A stretch of 64,000 nucleotides of DNA from Camellia lanceoleosa (taxonomy: Eukaryota; Streptophyta; Magnoliopsida; Ericales; Theaceae), in contig CM045762.1 in the NCBI GenBank assembly GCA_025200525.1, positions 88,168,717 to 88,232,716 of the forward strand. Direction: 5' to 3'. Numbering within the stretch: position 1 is the stretch's first letter; the number at the start of each line of letters is the position of its first letter. The notes under the pieces were generated by a model. It worked only from the letters and a program-made list of their open reading frames with translations. It was not told the DNA's origin and searched no databases. The translations under genes were made by a program, and so were the position numbers. Shown here one piece after another: positions 34,770-44,258 of this stretch.

Positions 34770-36640
34770 AGGGGCCTTTTATATAAGCGAGTCATACTTT
34801 TATGCGAATGACCTGTGTTTGTGCCTAGAGGGAAGAGTTGATGCCAATCAGGCTCAATTTAAAGTTAATATATCAAGTATGTGCTCGAAAGACCGAGCCA
34901 TGTAAACCAAGTCGATTGATGCATAAGAGGATATCTATTAAACATGAGGGGATTACAAGAACTTTTCAAAGCCAAAGACGAAGTCCTAGTCATTATGAAG
35001 CCACTATATTTCATAAAAGGGAGAGGTTCTAGGACATGCAAGTTGTGAACATCCTTATTTCATAGGTGTTAAGTTCTTTATGTACATAAAGATGCGTCCA
35101 TGGTCCTTCAAGGGGCAATATGAGGAAAAGATGCATCCGGAGGTAGCCTAAATTGTGCAAAAAAAAAAAAAAAAGAGCTCTAGTGTTGTAAGAAGTGTGA
35201 AAGGTTTCCCTATGCATCGCCGTCATTGCCAGAATCACCATGATCTTTAGAGTTTCCCTTGGCGCCAAAAGCGGTTCTCACATCATCTTCTTCATTATTA
35301 CTCACCACTGGAGAATCTAGAGTGAGCGGTTAGAGTGATGTCAAGTTGTCATCCTAAAACCAAGAGAGCCATGTTATTGAAGAAAGAAGTAAAGAACGAC
35401 GGTGCGGAATAGGATGTAAGCTACAAAGTCAATGTATTTAACTCCATGAAGTTGAAGGGATGAGGAAATAAAGACCCCATGGGCAAGGAGCTTTGGTTGA
35501 GCCCATGAGTCGAAGCTAGACCAAGTCCATAAAAATGGCCACGGGCACGAGCATAGTTTAAGGAACAATTTTTAATTTCTCTACGATCGTGAACTCTTCT
35601 TCTGTTGTCAACAGTTAGTTCTCCCAGGGACCGCCCATGGCACTTCTCTCCTGCGGACAAGCCTTCTTCTACCTCTTTGACCACTAGAAGGAGTTCTTGA
35701 GCATATTACTTCCATGTTAGGAACTACAACATCATCAGAACTTTCATCGGATAAGCCAACAAAGCCCAAGTAATGAGGAGAACCCATGTCTCAAGATACA
35801 CTGGAAAGGAAAGGGAGAGAGAGGTTGTAAACCTTTTGAAAGTAAGAAAAGGCGTGTGGGTTGTTTGTAGCCAAAGTACCACCTTTTTCACATACTGTCA
35901 GAAGTGTAAAAGTCAATATTCACTTGGGGTTTGATCGAATGATTTGGCCAAATTCACATTTGACCGGCTAACCATGGTATTGGTCAGCAAGTTCTAGGGA
36001 AACTGGTTCAAGGGCGCTAAGGAGTTTGACATGCGAGCAGGGCACAAATGCATTCTGAGTTTGAGAAAGAAGAGGGTGTTAAGTGTGTATGTAATCATTC
36101 AGAAGCGAAGCAAGGAAAAAATTCAAAAGTCATCCATAAGCAAAAGAGTGTGTATACATATGTAGGCCATAAACGAAGCAAGTTGGTTACAAAAAAAAAA
36201 AAAGAAGTTACAAAATGTCCCATGACAATTGAGGATATTACAATCAAAGTTCCTACAAAGCTATACAAAGAAAGAAAGAAGAAAAAAAAAATAAGAAAGA
36301 AGTGGAGCATAAGCAAAGTAAAGCTAGGCGGCTGGAGCTATCATCCTAGTGGGAAGCGGGATGCCAGCTCCACTAGGGCCATCGTCATTGCCACTAGTCC
36401 CGCTGCTGAAAGAAGAGTAGTCAAGGGGTCCATTAGGCACATTATCATCGTCATCGTTACTGTTGATGATGAGAACCACAGGCAAAGCAGCTCCATCTTG
36501 CAACAAAAAATAAGTGACAATCAAAGAAAAATTGAAACTATTTTATGGGAACTATTCAGGGGGAAATAGTCTGTTCTTAAGGTATCCAAACCTCATTGTG
36601 AATTTCTAGAATATGTAGGGATACTAAAGCTCGGTCGTGT
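34770..36640. other. Unassigned decayed sequence
   Basis: About 1.9 kb without a supported gene. It contains a 17-base poly(A) at 35159-35175, a second A-rich run at 36190-36204, and a GACCGGCTAACCATGGTATTGGTCAGC stretch (35962 on) that recalls the GGCCGA tracts. The minus frame 36324-36524 encodes an acidic Asp/Gly/Ser-rich string like that at 31483-31746, so part may be a second copy of the same transcription unit. Confidence 0.35.
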
Positions 36641-36648
36641 CCTTGTCC

Positions 36649-36921
36649 TCATCGACCTCGAATGCCCAGGCCGCGTCGCTTGTGAGGAGCCTGTCTAGGA
36701 CCATAATAATGTCCTTGCCCATGGGCCCAAGTCTGTGCAGGCTCATCGGCCTCTGCTTGCCTCCTACTATTAGCACTCCTACGAGGGTCTCCTAACTTGT
36801 GCCTCCTTGCATGGGTAATGATATAAGCAAGCTCCGTGCCAATGCCTTCTATCATGGCCGTGATAAGAGCCTCTGCTACTGTGTTGCCAGAGGAAGTATC
36901 ACTGTCTGTTGGTGTATTCAA
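36649..36921 (-). pseudogene. Short unidentified ORF downstream of an LTR-like TATA box
   Basis: Ninety codons from MNTPTDSDTSSGNTVAEALI, with a middle ELAYIITHARRHKLGD and a basic Arg/His/Gly-rich C-terminus. A TATA box for the same strand lies about 140 bases upstream (37061), so this could be the first part of a transposon protein such as a gag. No domain is recognised. It is followed by a stop and decayed sequence. Confidence 0.35.
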
Positions 36922-37057
36922 TTCGTTGAATCCAATGAGAGAGTTGAGAGGAAATGGGAGAAGATCATCATCAGCTACGGGTAGTGATAAAAAATGAATT
37001 TAGAGAGTTTGAGAGATGGTTTTCGACGGGAGTGAGAGGAAGTTGGACATTGCACCT

Positions 37058-37066
37058 TTTTATAAA
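37058..37066 (-). promoter_or_regulatory. LTR-like TATA box
   Basis: Minus strand TTTATAAAA, with CAACCGACCA and CGGCCAA/CGGCCAAG motifs 40-100 bases upstream. This is the same arrangement as at 34651 and in the TGTAGACACCCC LTRs. Confidence 0.5.
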
Positions 37067-37388
37067 CTTTCAAAGATATGAAAAAACTGTTCTAAACCTA
37101 TAAAAATCGATAGGGCCAACCGACCACTCCTTTATTCGGCCAATCAATTTTTCAGTCGGCCAAGTGAGCATCAACAGCATATTAGAAGAAAGGTGTTCAG
37201 AAGTGTGCAATGATGTATTGTTGTTATCCCTGTCAAACTTTAAGGTGGGATTATTCAGCAGAACTCGTAGAAATGAAGGTTTGTCTCTATTTTTATTGTG
37301 TTTTTCCTGCATTTGCCTTTGCAACATAATGCTTCTATTATTGCAACCGCTCCCCATATATGTGAAATGTATATGGCATGAACCCTCC

Positions 37389-37472
37389 GTTAATACCGCC
37401 CCTTGCAAGGTTGGCGGTTAACACCACCCTTGGTTAATACAGCCCCCTGCGCGGGTTGGCGGTTAACACCAT
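37389..37472. repeat. Two tandem hairpin-forming units of about 42 bp
   Basis: Each unit runs GTTAATAC(C/A)GCC, then a short GC-rich loop, then GGTTGGCGGTTAACACCA. The two ends of a unit pair (GTTAA..CCGCC with GGCGG-TTAAC), so each can fold as a stem-loop. Units start at 37389 and 37433. Confidence 0.7.
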
Positions 37473-37489
37473 CTTTTCTCCCTTTATGT

Positions 37490-38072
37490 TGCAGCATGTT
37501 TGGAGTGTGTTATGGAGTTCCTTGTTGCCATGACTGCCGATCGTATGCTGGTTTGGCCACGGCCATTCTTTTCTCTTTCCCTCTTATGTCATGACACGGG
37601 AAGGTGTTGTATTTCTTTCATTCATGCATTACATGCTTGTATGTGTTATGCATCATTTTTCATATTTTCCATAGTTGATAGCTTGCTTTGTGTCACTTGC
37701 AGGAAGAACTCCTCTTTCTTTTTCCATCATTGCGACTTTATCTTTATTCCACCTTGTCACCTCATATGGCATTTGCATCATCAAGCTTCTTAAAACTCGG
37801 TGTGGTACTAGTAAGCCCAATTAACAAATCATGGCAATGTGCATCGTGTAAGCCCATTCTTTTCAAATTTATTTCGAGTATGGCATTTGCATCCTTCCCT
37901 TGAACTACATTGGTTTGATTCCTTGCAAAGGAATATGTAGGCAACCCATGGGTTCAACCAAATTTTTTATCTGCATATTGTTTGTTTGCCCAAGTCTTAT
38001 GGCTTCATCAAAAAGGGTCATCTTCAGGCTTTAACATTCACTCACGTTATGAGATGATGTACCGAGCTCTAT
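37490..38072 (+). other. 3' end of the interior of the element ending in LTR L
   Basis: Non-coding in every frame. It lies directly before a polypurine tract and LTR L and should be the 3' untranslated tail of an Ogre-like element whose coding part is not recognisable here. It contains a repeated ATGGCATTTGCATC phrase at 37768 and 37879. Confidence 0.5.
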
Positions 38073-38086
38073 CAAAGAGGGGCAAC
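38073..38086 (+). other. Polypurine tract of LTR L
   Basis: CAAAGAGGGGCAAC immediately precedes TGTAGACACCCC. The purine run next to the LTR start shows that L is a 3' LTR rather than a solo LTR. Confidence 0.75.
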
Positions 38087-40103
38087 TGTAGACACCCCAT
38101 TTTTTATTAGCTTTGAAACTTGAGCACTCCCTTTTAAGCTTCTGATGATGACGACGAAAGGTGTTAATCTTTACAAGTTCTATAGCAAGAAGCCTAAGGA
38201 TCAAGCTTTAAACCCTCCAACGACCTATTTTGGACAAAATATTTTTTGACCAAAAGGGAAACCTCTTTCAAAATGAGTTTTCGTGGTGCAACTCCAAATG
38301 TTACCGCAATATTCTGAGGCTCATATTTTCAAAATCAAAATGTGGTATTCTTTTAAACAAATTGAGCGAAGAATTTTGTGAAATTGAATGGAAAGTATGA
38401 AATCCTCTAAAATACATGTTTCTCCCTATAATTTAGGCTAGCCTACTCTTGTTGATCCGACGATGTGCCCATTGGTGGCAGACACCATATGATCGCTTGA
38501 CTACAAGAGCACTCGGTGATCACCAAGAAGTTCGACCCATGAATATTCGGATACGATTGCATTTTAGAATTTCAACTTGTTTTGCTTACATACCATAAAT
38601 ATCTTAGATATTTATGACATGAGCTCTATATATATAGCTCGACAGCTCATTTCAAAGAGTTGAAAAACTTGCCCATGGCATAAGAAGGCTTGGGAGCTCC
38701 CCCTCCTTATTCTCTTGCTTCTACCTACCACATTCACCTTTTAACACTAAATCTTCCATTAAAGCTTGATCCTAAGCTCTGGATAAAGGACTTTGGACAT
38801 TAAAGAACACACTTGAAAAGCTTTTGAGGGACCTTAGAGCGAGTTTGTGAACAAAAGAACTCATTCTCTTTAAAAGGTGAATCCTTTGCCACTTTGATCA
38901 TCTTCTTCCTACTTTTTCTTTTGTTCTAGCTTCATTTTCAATTATGTGATTTTGTAAGTCCTCATGGATGTGGAGGGAGTAGCCTTAGCTATCCATCCAT
39001 TGAGTTGATGGCCATTTCTTCACTTTATTGCTTTCCTTACCTTTAAAATCATAGTTGTTATGTATTTTGGATCCTTATGGATGTGATTGGGAGTAGTTTT
39101 AGCCATCCATTCACAAGTTCAACAAGAAGAGCATGTTTTTCTTGTTTCGCACTCTTCCTCTTCACTTGTCCTATCTCTCAAGTGTGTTGATCTTTGTGTT
39201 TCAACTTTTTACTCAATGACCATGAGTGTTAGGGGTTATTCCATAGGATTGCTTGAGTGATTCATGGGATTTGATGTTGATAAGTGGTGCCTTCCCCGTT
39301 TCATTAAAGTATTTTGAAAGTAAAACATGAGATTTAGGGTCAAAGGAAGTTGAAACTTCATTTTTCAATCATTTGTGAACATAGAAAAGGGTGTTATCAT
39401 CCTTGTTCTATGACTAGATGAGGAGTTTTCAAATGAATTTGATGAATCCCTTGTTTTAGTAAGCAAACCTTCCACCAAGAAATAATTTGCATCAATCTAC
39501 GCTCTCCACTTAATAGCATGGATTTGGGTATTGAGTTTTCCTTATTCACAAAGAGAAGATGTAGGTTCCCATCCGTTTCTTGGGCTTGAATTTGTTCTTG
39601 ATTTTGATCCACTTAATTTGTTTCTTTAGCAAAATATTTGTTGTATATGTCTTGCTATATCATTATTGAGGGCTTTGTCCTATCCATCTCTTCCAAAATG
39701 ATCTTTGTCAATAGAGGAGGTAAAGAGGTTAAGCATCCCCCAAAAGGTGCCCTTTTAGCTTCTATCTTGGAATTCTGCACTAACCTATTCCCTAGCCGGA
39801 GAAGAAATTTGGTCGGCCACTTTCTCGTGCGGTCGGCACACTTTGTGTCTAACCGGTCATTCCCTCTCAAGAACAAAACAACCAGTTTTTGGGGAATACT
39901 CCCCTAGGTAGCTCTAGAACTCCTGGATGGTTTCTTTTCTTTATTTGGTCTAATTTGTTAGATTCAGTAGTAATTTGGCTGAATTGTTTCATTATTGTTA
40001 TAATCTATCTCCCCCTCTTTTCTTATTCAAATTGTTGGAATAATCTTTCAACCCCACATCTTTCTAACCCTTTCATTTACCTACTTTCGGTACTGCATCA
40101 TAT
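38087..40103 (+). repeat. 3' LTR L (left part) of the TGTAGACACCCC family
   Basis: Starts TGTAGACACCCCATTTTTTATTAG and follows the block order of solo LTR C up to the CATTTACCTACTTTCGG segment (equivalent to C near 17860), where LTR M begins at 40104. TATA box TATATATATA at 38627-38636; distal GGCCGA tract at 39794-39860. The right part is not found in the window. Confidence 0.82.
38627..38636 (+). promoter_or_regulatory. TATA box of LTR L
   Basis: TATATATATA framed by GAGCTC on the left and GCTC on the right, 540 bases from the LTR start. Confidence 0.55.
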
Positions 40104-40957
40104 TGTAGACACCCCATTTTTTACCACCCTTAGGACTTGGGCGCCTCAGGTTGATCACTCAGTGATGAAATAATAAGCTGTACAATTGTTCAAATTCCTC
40201 AGTAAAAGGGCTTTGGTTTTCCAACTCTAGAGCCTGGAACCTTGCACCTCCTTTAAGTCAAAACCTAATTTTTCCACACTTGACCACCCAAAGGCCTCTT
40301 GGCCATGGTGTGATTGTCCCCACTATTTGGTGGCAGGTTTCGATAAACAGATATTTGTTGCTAGTTGTCCCCTATGTGCATACCTTTGCACCGGTAACTT
40401 AGTACAAATATATTTCTAATGGAGGCACCGATTTTTATATATACTTGACCATCCCTCATGGTTTTAGGTTAGAAAAAATTACCAAAGCTCAAATACTTGC
40501 ATAGCACTCTCTCTCTATATATATATATGTCTTGCAACCTACATGCACTCTACCTACACTTCCTAAACCAAATATTTGAGGCTCCTTGACTAGGTTCTTG
40601 AGCTAAAATCTTAGCCCTTGAGAGTGAAAGCCTTGTGATTTGTGAACAAAAGAGTAACCTCTCTTCAAGAGGTATAACTTTGGCCATGTTTACACTACTT
40701 CTTTCTTCTCTTTTCTTGCTATTTTTGTACTATTTTTAAACTGTTTTATGGGCTGAAACTTGTGACTTAAAGCTGCCAAAGGTGGAGGGGATAACCACCC
40801 TTCTTTAAACCTTGTTCTCTAAGTTTTTGTCCTTGTGTTTCCCACTTCTTTCTCAACTTTTAGCCACTAATTTTCAGAGTTTTAAAAGTCTAAAATATGT
40901 GGTTCTGAGGTCCAAAAAGTGGAGGGGTTAACCACCCATCCTTAGGCTTGCTTACTA
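40104..40957 (+). repeat. LTR M, left segment
   Basis: Starts TGTAGACACCCC inside LTR L and includes a TATA box (TATATATAC, 40436-40444) and the CCCTCATGGTTTTAGGTTAGAAAAA leader block (40453 on). It stops at 40957, where the CACTA element begins, and its continuation starts at 58225 after the CTA duplication. Confidence 0.82.
40436..40444 (+). promoter_or_regulatory. TATA box of LTR M
   Basis: TATATATAC, 332 bases from the LTR start, just upstream of the leader block conserved with LTR G. Confidence 0.55.
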
Positions 40958-41099
40958 CACTACAGGAAATAGGGCGTACGGTAACGCTTCTTTTATGGCG
41001 TTTAGGAAAACACCATTATAGATTAATGATACACAACATTTTGAAAATGTTGTCTCTGGATCTCAGTTACACGGCACCGTTTTGGGTCAATTAGTTCAC

Positions 41100-42060
41100 A
41101 CCATTCAAAACTCTGTCCCTTTCAAACCGTCTCGCACTCTCACTCTCACTCTTCCACAACTCACTCACTCTCTCTCTTTTAAAACTTAGAAACCCTCGAT
41201 TCAAATCTCGATTTCAAACAAACTCACTCTCTCGCTCAGAAACCTATTTGATTTGAAGCTCAAAAACCCTCACTCTCACTTATTTGAAGCTCTCACTCTC
41301 ACTCGATTTTAGAACTTGTTGCAGATTTTGGCCACCAGATTTGCGCTTATCTTCCGATTTTGGTTCTCCTCTCTTTTGATTTTGTGAGTTTCGATTTTGG
41401 TCCTTGGTCAATCCCGATTTTAAAGCTTGTTTAGGCCCCTTTTTTTTTTCTTTTTTTTTGTGAAGATCTGTAAGTTTGTTGCAGCTCTGTTTTGTTGCAG
41501 ATCTCGCTCAATCGGTCGCTTCTTTTTGTTGCACAACTCAGATCTGTAATTTTTTTATTATATGTTCATTTGTTTTGTATGAACTCAGATCTCTAATTTT
41601 TCAAATCTATTGATATGTGTGTGTGTGCGTGTGTGTGTGTGTGTGTTCTCGTTGTTTTGAGTTCATTGTTTTGGATTTGGTGGATATATCTCACCTCTCT
41701 CTCACGCACACACATCAAGCTGCTAATTGTTTCTTTCTAATCTACTCAGTCTTCTTTAAATTTGTTTTCGTTTACATTTCTTCCAATAATTACCCCGATT
41801 ATAAGTCTAGGTTGTGCTGCTGCTTTATTTTTATCTGGATTCATAATTGCAATTATATTTTTTATTTTTCTGTGATTTTGTTTTAATACTAATGATAAAG
41901 AAACATTTCAGGTGTAGAATTTGGCAATGTTGGATGGACAAAATGTTATTGTTTGATTGTAGTTAAACATTGGAATAGAAATTGACATGTAATATAGATT
42001 TTAAAAATACATATCCACATAAATCAACCACCCAAACAAAAAATTATGTCCTAATAAAAA
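41100..42060 (+). other. CACTA left arm: leader-like sequence
   Basis: CTCACTCTC repeats (41131-41180), AAACCCTCG/AAACCCTCACT phrases and GATTTTGTGAGTTTCGATTTTGG-type text (41378 on) look like the 5' leader and first intron of a plant gene. There is no open frame of note. A (TG)n microsatellite lies at 41616-41646. Confidence 0.4.
41616..41646. repeat. (TG)n microsatellite
   Basis: TG dinucleotide run with one CG interruption, in the CACTA left arm. Confidence 0.9.
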
Positions 42061-42180
42061 TTGAGGGTTGAGACCAAGATGGAACACATAACTTTGTCAT
42101 AGTGCAGCCTTCCTTTGACTGATCTTTTTTTAAAAACTTTTGTTGGCATATTGAGGGTTGAGACCAAGATGGAACACACA
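42061..42180. repeat. 30-bp direct repeat at the broken end of element E
   Basis: 42061-42090 and 42151-42180 both read TTGAGGGTTGAGACCAAGAT followed by GGAACACA(T/C)A, with one mismatch. They are exactly 90 bases apart. The second copy abuts the last base of pol homology at 42181, which suggests a repair scar. Confidence 0.85.
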
Positions 42181-43209
42181 GCTTTCTAAGATAGCCTTAA
42201 TTTTAGAAGGATCGACCGCGATACCTCTCTGTGTGATCAAGAACCCCAGCATTTTCCCTGCCGTAACACCAAACGTACACTTCTGAGGATTCAACCGCAA
42301 CCGATACTCTCTGATCCGTTGAAAGAATTTCTGCAAGGCGGTGTAGTGGCCCTCTCTTTCCTTGGACTTGACAATTATGTCGTCCACGTACACCTCAACC
42401 TCTTTATGGATCATATCGTGGTCGTAGCCCGTTGATATGTAGCTCCAGCATTCTTCAGCCCAAACGACATAACCCTATAACAATAGGTCCCCCACGGGGT
42501 GATGAAAGCAGTCTTCTCCCGGTCTTCGAGTGCCATCAAAATCTGATTGTAGCCAAAAAAACCCATCCATGAATGAGAGCAACGCATGCCCAGTAGTAAA
42601 GTCCACTAATTCGTCGATATGCGGCAGAGGAAAGTCGTCCTTTGGACTGGCTTTGTTCAAATCCCTGAAGTCCACACATAGCCGAATTCTGCTGTCTTTC
42701 TTCGACCCCAGAACTATATTGGACAACCAAGTTGGGTATTCAGATACCAGCAGGAACCCTGTGTCAATTTGCTTGGTGACCTCTTCTTTGATCTTGAGAG
42801 CCCAGTTCGGGTGGATCCTTCGGAGCTTCTGCTTAACAGGTCGGGCCTCTAGGTCAAGAGGGATCCGATGTTGTACAATCTCAAGATTGATTCCAGGCAT
42901 GTCTTCATAGGACCACGCGAAAACATCGTTGAAATCTTTTAATAAAGCGACTAAGCGCTCGCGCTCCTCCGAAGACAACGTGGACCCGATCTGGACCAGC
43001 CGCGGGTCCTCCTCAGTACCCACATTAATTTTGGTGATTTCATTAACCAGCGGTTTTACAAACCTCTCTTGCTCTTGATCAAACAAATATTTCAAAACCG
43101 GAGGAATTTCTTCCTCGTCGTTTTCATCGAAATTTTGAAAGTGTTGATTAAAGCAATAAATCAAAGGCACGGAAAAGTAGTCGAAGGCCACAGCCGCACA
43201 ATTCTCATT
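42181..43209 (-). pseudogene. Ty3/gypsy reverse transcriptase, element E (truncated)
   Basis: Minus-strand translation: the lead-in LVALLKDFNDVFAWSYEDMPG, then RIHPNWALKIKEEVTKQID and IRLCVDFRDLNKASPKDDFP, whose VDFRDLN is a conserved RT block. ITPWGTYCYRV and FGLKNAGATYQR follow in another frame, then VEVYVDDIIVKSKEREGH with the catalytic YVDD. The last residues are RGIAVDPSKIKAILES, the start of the RT-to-RNase H connection, after which homology ends. The frame breaks at about 42530 (SFMDGFFWLQ, probably originally DGFSGYNQ) and again near 42415-42430. This enzyme would copy element RNA into DNA in cytoplasmic particles. Confidence 0.92.
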
Positions 43210-43642
43210 AATCACTTCCAAATCGCCTAATTCCTCTGTTACAACAGACTCAAAGGAAAAAGAAAAAGACGACCTAGACAGGACTATGGCATTCGGGTTG
43301 TCACCCCTAAGAATACCGAACTCAGACTCAGACAAGCTGGAACCTGATTCCAACTCCACAGACTCAGTGGAATCAGATTCCGGCTCACTACCTGACCCGG
43401 TGCGGCTCGATAGAAATCTCTCCTCGTATTGCCAGACGAAGAAGGGTGCGATGGATACATCCAGAATGTTTGAAGATGGGCTCGCAGCCGTTTCAATCCC
43501 GATCATGGACACCGAGAAGTTATTGCCCAAGTACTAATGTACGATCGGAGGATCTGAAAGTAGACAAGCCAGTGCTACCCTCATTTCAATCTCTGCGCTC
43601 TCGGAATCCTCCTCCCTACACTGCTCAACCTCAGCTGGTGGG
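43210..43642 (-). pseudogene. Protease-RT linker, element E (distal part)
   Basis: An open minus-strand stretch with FFVWQYEERFLSSRTGSGSEP, an acidic Ser/Glu run and SVVTEELGDLEVINEN, homologous to 6276-6684 in element B and continuous with the reverse transcriptase frame. It is cut at 43642 by solo LTR F and resumes at 47925-48368. Confidence 0.75.
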
Positions 43643-44040
43643 TGTAGACACCCCATTTTTGACCGTCCTTAAGACTTGGACGTCACAATTTGAACATTCG
43701 GTGATCATCCATGTTTGTGTTCGTTTTGAGTTCTCGGAGGTCTCGGCTACGCGCCTTGCCTCAGGATCTCTTAACTTACCTGTTCTGTGCTTGGTTTTCG
43801 ATCAAGAACTTGTTAGTTTTTCTTCTGAGGGTGAGCGATGGCTTGTTAGCTATCACGACACCCACCGGCCTTGGCAGAGGCCACCGCCCTATTTTAATGC
43901 TACCGGCCATTGGTAATGGCGGTCGGCATTATTGGTCGAAGCCATTTATTTGGCCGATTGCCTCCTTCTCGGCGATACCCCTTTTTGCCTTTTTAGGCAT
44001 GGTGCATACCGCTATGCTAGCTGGAGTGCACGGACTTGTG

Positions 44041-44060
44041 CTCCATACACGTGTATGGAG
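44041..44060. promoter_or_regulatory. 20-bp perfect palindrome with G-box core, LTR F
   Basis: CTCCATACACGTGTATGGAG, 398 bases from the LTR start. LTR E carries the same palindrome with one more pair (55038-55059), and LTR B keeps the inner 12 bases. The CACGTG core is a bZIP/bHLH target in plants. Confidence 0.65.
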
Positions 44061-44090
44061 GACGTGCACCTTTTGTACCCTTTTGTTCTA

Positions 44091-44231
44091 AGCTTCTTGG
44101 AGAAGCTTGCACCCTTTGAGAAAGATTGACCCTTTGTCTTAGCTTCCTCAAGAAGCTTGCACCCTTTGCCTTAGCTTCCTTGAGAAGCTTGACCCCCTTG
44201 ACCCTTTTGTATTAGCTTCCCTTAGAAGCTT
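44091..44231 (+). repeat. Four AGCTTC...GAAGCTT dyad units upstream of the TATA box
   Basis: Units at 44091-44110, 44141-44160, 44173-44191 and 44214-44231, each like AGCTTCCTCAAGAAGCTTGC, separated by ACCCTTTG-type spacers. Each unit is an inverted repeat. LTR E has a single comparable dyad (55000-55024). Confidence 0.8.
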
Positions 44232-44248
44232 TGAGCCTTTATCTTGCT

Positions 44249-44258
44249 CTATATAAGG
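44249..44258 (+). promoter_or_regulatory. TATA box of solo LTR F
   Basis: CTATATAAGG, a strong plant TATA box, 18 bases after the last AGCTT dyad and before a CT-rich leader. Confidence 0.7.

Noticed and set aside
37389..37472. CRISPR-like repeat array
   Set aside because: There are only two units with no spacers, and the genome is a plant.
41616..41886. Open frame starting with CVCVCVCV
   Set aside because: It is produced by the (TG)n microsatellite.
44091..44231. Heat-shock elements in the AGCTTC...GAAGCTT dyads
   Set aside because: TTC and GAA are spaced by five bases rather than the two needed for a canonical heat-shock element.
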